A stretch of 64,000 nucleotides of DNA. Origin: an uncultured Clostridia bacterium. GTDB lineage: Bacteria > Bacillota > Clostridia > TANB77 > CAG-508. The stretch is from assembly GCA_934177725.1 (NCBI GenBank), contig CAKPPO010000003.1:33293-97292 (forward strand), given 5' to 3'. The notes beneath the pieces were generated by a model. The model had not been told where the DNA came from. It saw nothing but the letters and a program-made list of their open reading frames with translations, and made no database searches. Each line of letters opens with the position of its first letter. Position 1 is the first letter of the stretch. Shown here piece by piece: positions 61,476 through 64,000 of the stretch. Position numbers and translations under genes: made by a program.

Positions 61476-62654
61476 ATGAAAAATAGAGTAATTACAATTG
61501 TATTAGATGGTTTTGGAGTAGGAGAATCTCCAGATGCACATGTTTACGGAGACGAAGGAAGTAATACTATTGCAGGAATATATAATAATACAAAATTAGA
61601 TTTGCCAAATCTAAAAAAAATAGGACTATATAATATAAAAGAAATAGGAATAAATAATGAAGAGGAAAATCCAATAGGAGCATATGGAAAAGCAAAAGAA
61701 CAATCAGTTGGAAAAAATAGTCCAGTAGGTCACTGGGAAATATCAGGACATATTACAAATCCGGGATTTAAAACATATCCACATGCATTTCCAAAAGAAA
61801 TGATAGATGAATTTGTAGAAAAAACAGGAGTAAAAGGAATACTATGCAATGAAGTCGGATCAGGAACAGAAATATTAAAACGCTTTGGCGAAGAACACAT
61901 GAAAACAGGCTATCCAATAGTTTATACATCTGCAGATAGTGTATTCCAAATAGCAGCACATGAAGATATAATTCCAGTAGAAAAATTATATGAAATATGT
62001 AGAATAGCGAGAAAGATGCTAGATAAAAAAGAATATAATGTAGGAACAGTAATAGCAAGACCTTTTGTAGGTACTTGTGCAGAAGACTTTACAAGAACAT
62101 ATAACAGAAAAGACTTTGAATCAAACACATTTGGAAAAACAATGCTAGATGTCATATCAGAAAATGGAAAAGAAGTTATAGCAATAGGAAAAATAGAAGA
62201 CTTATTTTCTGGACGTGGAATAACAAAAGCAATCCACACAAATGGAAACGCAGATGGAATAGAAAAGACAATAGAAGAAATAAAAAATGATACAGAAGGA
62301 TTAATTTTTACAAACTTAGTAGACTTTGACATGCTATATGGACATAGAAATAATATAGAAGGATATGCAAAAGCATTAGAATACTTTGACAGCAAACTTC
62401 CTATTATAATAGAAAATATGAAAGACACAGATGTATTAATAATAACAGCAGATCATGGAAATGACCCATCAACACCAAGTACAGATCATTCAAGAGAATA
62501 TATTCCTATTGTAATATATGGAAAACAAATAAAAGAAAATGTAAACATAGGAATAAGAGAAACTTATGCAGATATTGGTGCAACAATACTAGATATTTTA
62601 CAAATGCCATTACTAAGCACAGGAAAAAGCTTTAAAAATGAAATAATAAAATAA
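61476..62654 (+). CDS. deoB: Phosphopentomutase
   Basis: Interconverts ribose-1- and ribose-5-phosphate (and the deoxy forms), 392 aa. Alkaline-phosphatase-superfamily metalloenzyme: metal site RVITIVLDGFGVGESPDA at the start, GKNSPVGHWEISG, phospho-acceptor Thr region YTSADSVFQIAAHE, VDFDMLYGHRNN and ITADHGNDPSTPSTDHSREY. All ligands kept. It fits the nucleoside salvage genes elsewhere in the window. Confidence 0.97.
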   Translation: MKNRVITIVLDGFGVGESPDAHVYGDEGSNTIAGIYNNTKLDLPNLKKIGLYNIKEIGINNEEENPIGAYGKAKEQSVGKNSPVGHWEISGHITNPGFKTYPHAFPKEMIDEFVEKTGVKGILCNEVGSGTEILKRFGEEHMKTGYPIVYTSADSVFQIAAHEDIIPVEKLYEICRIARKMLDKKEYNVGTVIARPFVGTCAEDFTRTYNRKDFESNTFGKTMLDVISENGKEVIAIGKIEDLFSGRGITKAIHTNGNADGIEKTIEEIKNDTEGLIFTNLVDFDMLYGHRNNIEGYAKALEYFDSKLPIIIENMKDTDVLIITADHGNDPSTPSTDHSREYIPIVIYGKQIKENVNIGIRETYADIGATILDILQMPLLSTGKSFKNEIIK

Positions 62655-62750
62655 GAAAAAATAGACATTGACATAAAATAAAAATGATGATAAAATTTTT
62701 CTGTAAATTAAATTATATGTATTTATATCAAATAATGGAGGTATAAAAAA

Positions 62751-63422
62751 ATGAGTATACGGACAGTTTTATGGGACTTAGATTGCACAGTGTGGTTATA
62801 TAATGAAAATGAACCCATAGTGCTGAGCCAAAAACTTAAAATTGGAGACCAAAAGACATTTAAGTATGAATACTATAAAATGTGGGGAAATCTACTAGAT
62901 TATTTTGAAGAAAAAGTAGTAACTTGTGAAGGTATGTCACATTTTATAGAAGAACAAATGCCAATTTTAAGTGCCTATTCAGTAAAGCCAGAGAGATTCT
63001 TAGAAACAATTAAACAAGAAAAACAAAATATTGTAAGACTTAATGGAGAAGCAAAAGAAGTATTAGATTATGCTAGAGAGAATAGGATACAAAATTTAGC
63101 AGTAACAGATTGGTTCGAAGAATGTCAAAAAATAACTTTAAAAGGAATAGGTGGTTTAGATTATTTTGAAAGAATTTATGCATGCGACAATGGCTACTTT
63201 AAAAATTCTAAGGGAAAAATAACTGAATTAAAAAGAGAGTTGACAGGCAAAGAAAAATCCGAAATAATCTTGATTGGCGATTCATTAATTTCAGACATAC
63301 GTTTTGCAGAAAGGTTAGGAGTAATGAGTATATGGTATAATCCAACTGGAAAAGAAAATACAACACCATATAGTCCAACATATGAAGTTGATTCATTAAC
63401 AAAAGTGAAAGAAATATTATGA
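62751..63422 (+). CDS. HAD-superfamily hydrolase
   Basis: Protein of 223 aa. Motif I is VLWDLDCTVW (nucleophile Asp near residue 9, acid Asp two on). A helical cap follows, then motif II LAVTDWF, a Lys-containing stretch, and motif III/IV ILIGDSLISDIRFAERLGV with IWYNPTG. Pattern of phosphoglycolate-phosphatase/YjjG-like HADs. The fourth codon is CGG, in frame and followed by ACA. RBS GGAGG. Substrate unknown. Confidence 0.87.
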   Translation: MSIRTVLWDLDCTVWLYNENEPIVLSQKLKIGDQKTFKYEYYKMWGNLLDYFEEKVVTCEGMSHFIEEQMPILSAYSVKPERFLETIKQEKQNIVRLNGEAKEVLDYARENRIQNLAVTDWFEECQKITLKGIGGLDYFERIYACDNGYFKNSKGKITELKRELTGKEKSEIILIGDSLISDIRFAERLGVMSIWYNPTGKENTTPYSPTYEVDSLTKVKEIL

Positions 63423-63428
63423 AAAAAG

Positions 63429-63476
63429 AAATAAGAATTTCTATATAGTATAAACTATTAGGGATTCTTATTTTTG
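63429..63476 (+). terminator. Terminator after the HAD gene
   Basis: AAATAAGAATTTCTA (63429-63443) pairs with TAGGGATTCTTATTT (63459-63473), two G-U pairs, then TTT. From 63477 to about 63690 I see only very AT-rich DNA. Confidence 0.7.
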
Positions 63477-63691
63477 CATTCTAGGAAACTCACCATGGCA
63501 TAATAACTTTCTGTATAAGATAAATATGATAGAACTAAGGTTTTACTACATAAGAAATAAATTTAATTAGAGAAAATATAATGATATAAAAAATAATGTA
63601 TAAAAAGAAGAAAAAATAAAGAGAAAAGCAAGCAAAATACAGCAATATAATTATAACTTTTAAAAAAAGTAAAAAATAAAATAAAAAAGTG

Positions 63692-63720
63692 TTGACAAAC
63701 AAAATAAAAGATGTTAATAT
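63692..63720 (+). promoter_or_regulatory. Upstream promoter P1 of a probable rRNA operon
   Basis: TTGACA (63692-63697), 17-bp spacer, TAATAT (63715-63720) with extended TGt, preceded by an A-rich UP-like tract. Confidence 0.75.
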
Positions 63721-63726
63721 AAGTAA

Positions 63727-63790
63727 CAGCTTTTGAAAAAAGAGCTACGGAAAAAGCATAAATCCTACTTCGCTTTTTTATTTTTTTGAC
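63727..63790 (+). ncRNA. Possible short terminated leader RNA from P1
   Basis: After P1 are two small hairpins, AGCTTTT-GAAAAA-AGAGCT and AAAAAGC ... GCTTTTTT, the second followed by ATTTTTTT. This could be a short RNA of about 60 nt or an attenuator before P2. No coding frame. Weak evidence. Confidence 0.35.
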
Positions 63791-63859
63791 AAAAAATATT
63801 AGTAAAAAACGATAGAAAAAATTACTAATAAAAATATTTAAAAAAATTGTAAAAAAGTG

Positions 63860-63889
63860 TTGACATTAAATATATATTTATGCTAAAAT
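63860..63889 (+). promoter_or_regulatory. Downstream promoter P2 of a probable rRNA operon
   Basis: TTGACA (63860-63865), 18-bp spacer, TAAAAT (63884-63889) with extended TGc. The transcript begins with GTCTTCGGAC and GTACATTGAAAAGTAAACAA, text typical of pre-16S leaders in Clostridia. Confidence 0.7.
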
Positions 63890-64000
63890 AAAAATTGTCT
63901 TCGGACGTACAACATTTATATGTTAAAAGTACATTGAAAAGTAAACAATAAACAAACCTTTGAAGAAACCAAGCGGTAGTAAATAGTACTACCAAAAAAA
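63890..64000 (+). other. Probable pre-rRNA leader, cut by window edge
   Basis: GTACATTGAAAAGTAAACAA, then GAAGAAACCAAGCGG and a small hairpin GGTAGTA/TACTACC (63975-63981, 63987-63993). It looks like the 5' external spacer of an rRNA operon; 16S itself is not in the window. Confidence 0.5.

Overview
The window is chromosomal DNA of a very AT-rich, spore-forming member of the Clostridia, probably a gut lineage known mainly from metagenomes. The evidence is spoVT, disA, the remA-rpoZ-gmk group, the asp23-amaP-nusB-xseA/xseB group, Phe-specific T-box control of pheST, and several genes with the GITL(I/V)ALV prepilin-like N-terminus common in such genomes. Nearly all genes lie on the + strand. 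Only mutS2 and a beta-helix-like protein are on the - strand.

Layout. 0-6 kb: end of disA, a membrane cyclophilin, comEB, mutS2 (-), and a TetR regulator with a CPBP protease behind two adjacent operator-like sites. 6-10 kb: two tandem prepilin-like surface proteins with GLUG-type repeats. 10-14 kb: rsmE, a Lys-rich membrane protein, yicC, remA, rpoZ, gmk, then a free-standing 56-aa Cys-rich peptide gene. 14-21 kb: Mg-type P-ATPase, a 57-aa orphan, priA, def, fmt. 21-24 kb: a repeat-built beta-helix protein (-) and a third prepilin-like gene. 24-30 kb: asp23, amaP, DUF2273-like, nusB, xseA, an anchored protein, xseB, DUF212, fhs, then a RAYT transposase in 41-bp inverted repeats. 30-41 kb: groESL with a CIRCE variant, a prepilin-like gene broken by an in-frame TAG, a PIN-like unknown, and a Phe T-box operon (M14 peptidase, pheS, pheT). 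41-52 kb: small nucleotide-metabolism genes, a tyrosine recombinase and a glycoside/sugar cluster (manC relic, G1P-dehydrogenase-like, PIG-L deacetylase, two GT4 enzymes, a radical SAM-kinase fusion, Nudix, histidine phosphatase). 52-64 kb: recD2, comF, a KAP NTPase, a fifth prepilin-like gene, spoVT, two unknown proteins, deoB, a HAD hydrolase, and tandem strong promoters that probably lead into an rRNA operon beyond the right edge.

The most striking pattern is that four otherwise intact conserved genes (Mg P-ATPase, priA, histidine phosphatase, recD2) each carry one frameshift of the same kind: a single extra C directly before the GGA codon of a conserved glycine. The zero frame there reads CGG followed by A, and skipping that C restores the family sequence exactly. 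This suggests +1 frameshifting at, or quadruplet decoding of, CGGA in this organism. A sequencing artefact is the main alternative. Other notable points are five dispersed prepilin-like genes, four of which share a 20-nt leader motif, REP-like palindromes related to the RAYT ends, a hairpin placed between a Shine-Dalgarno sequence and its start codon, and the mobile-looking glycoside cluster. Positions were counted by hand, so sites without an open reading frame may be off by a base or two.
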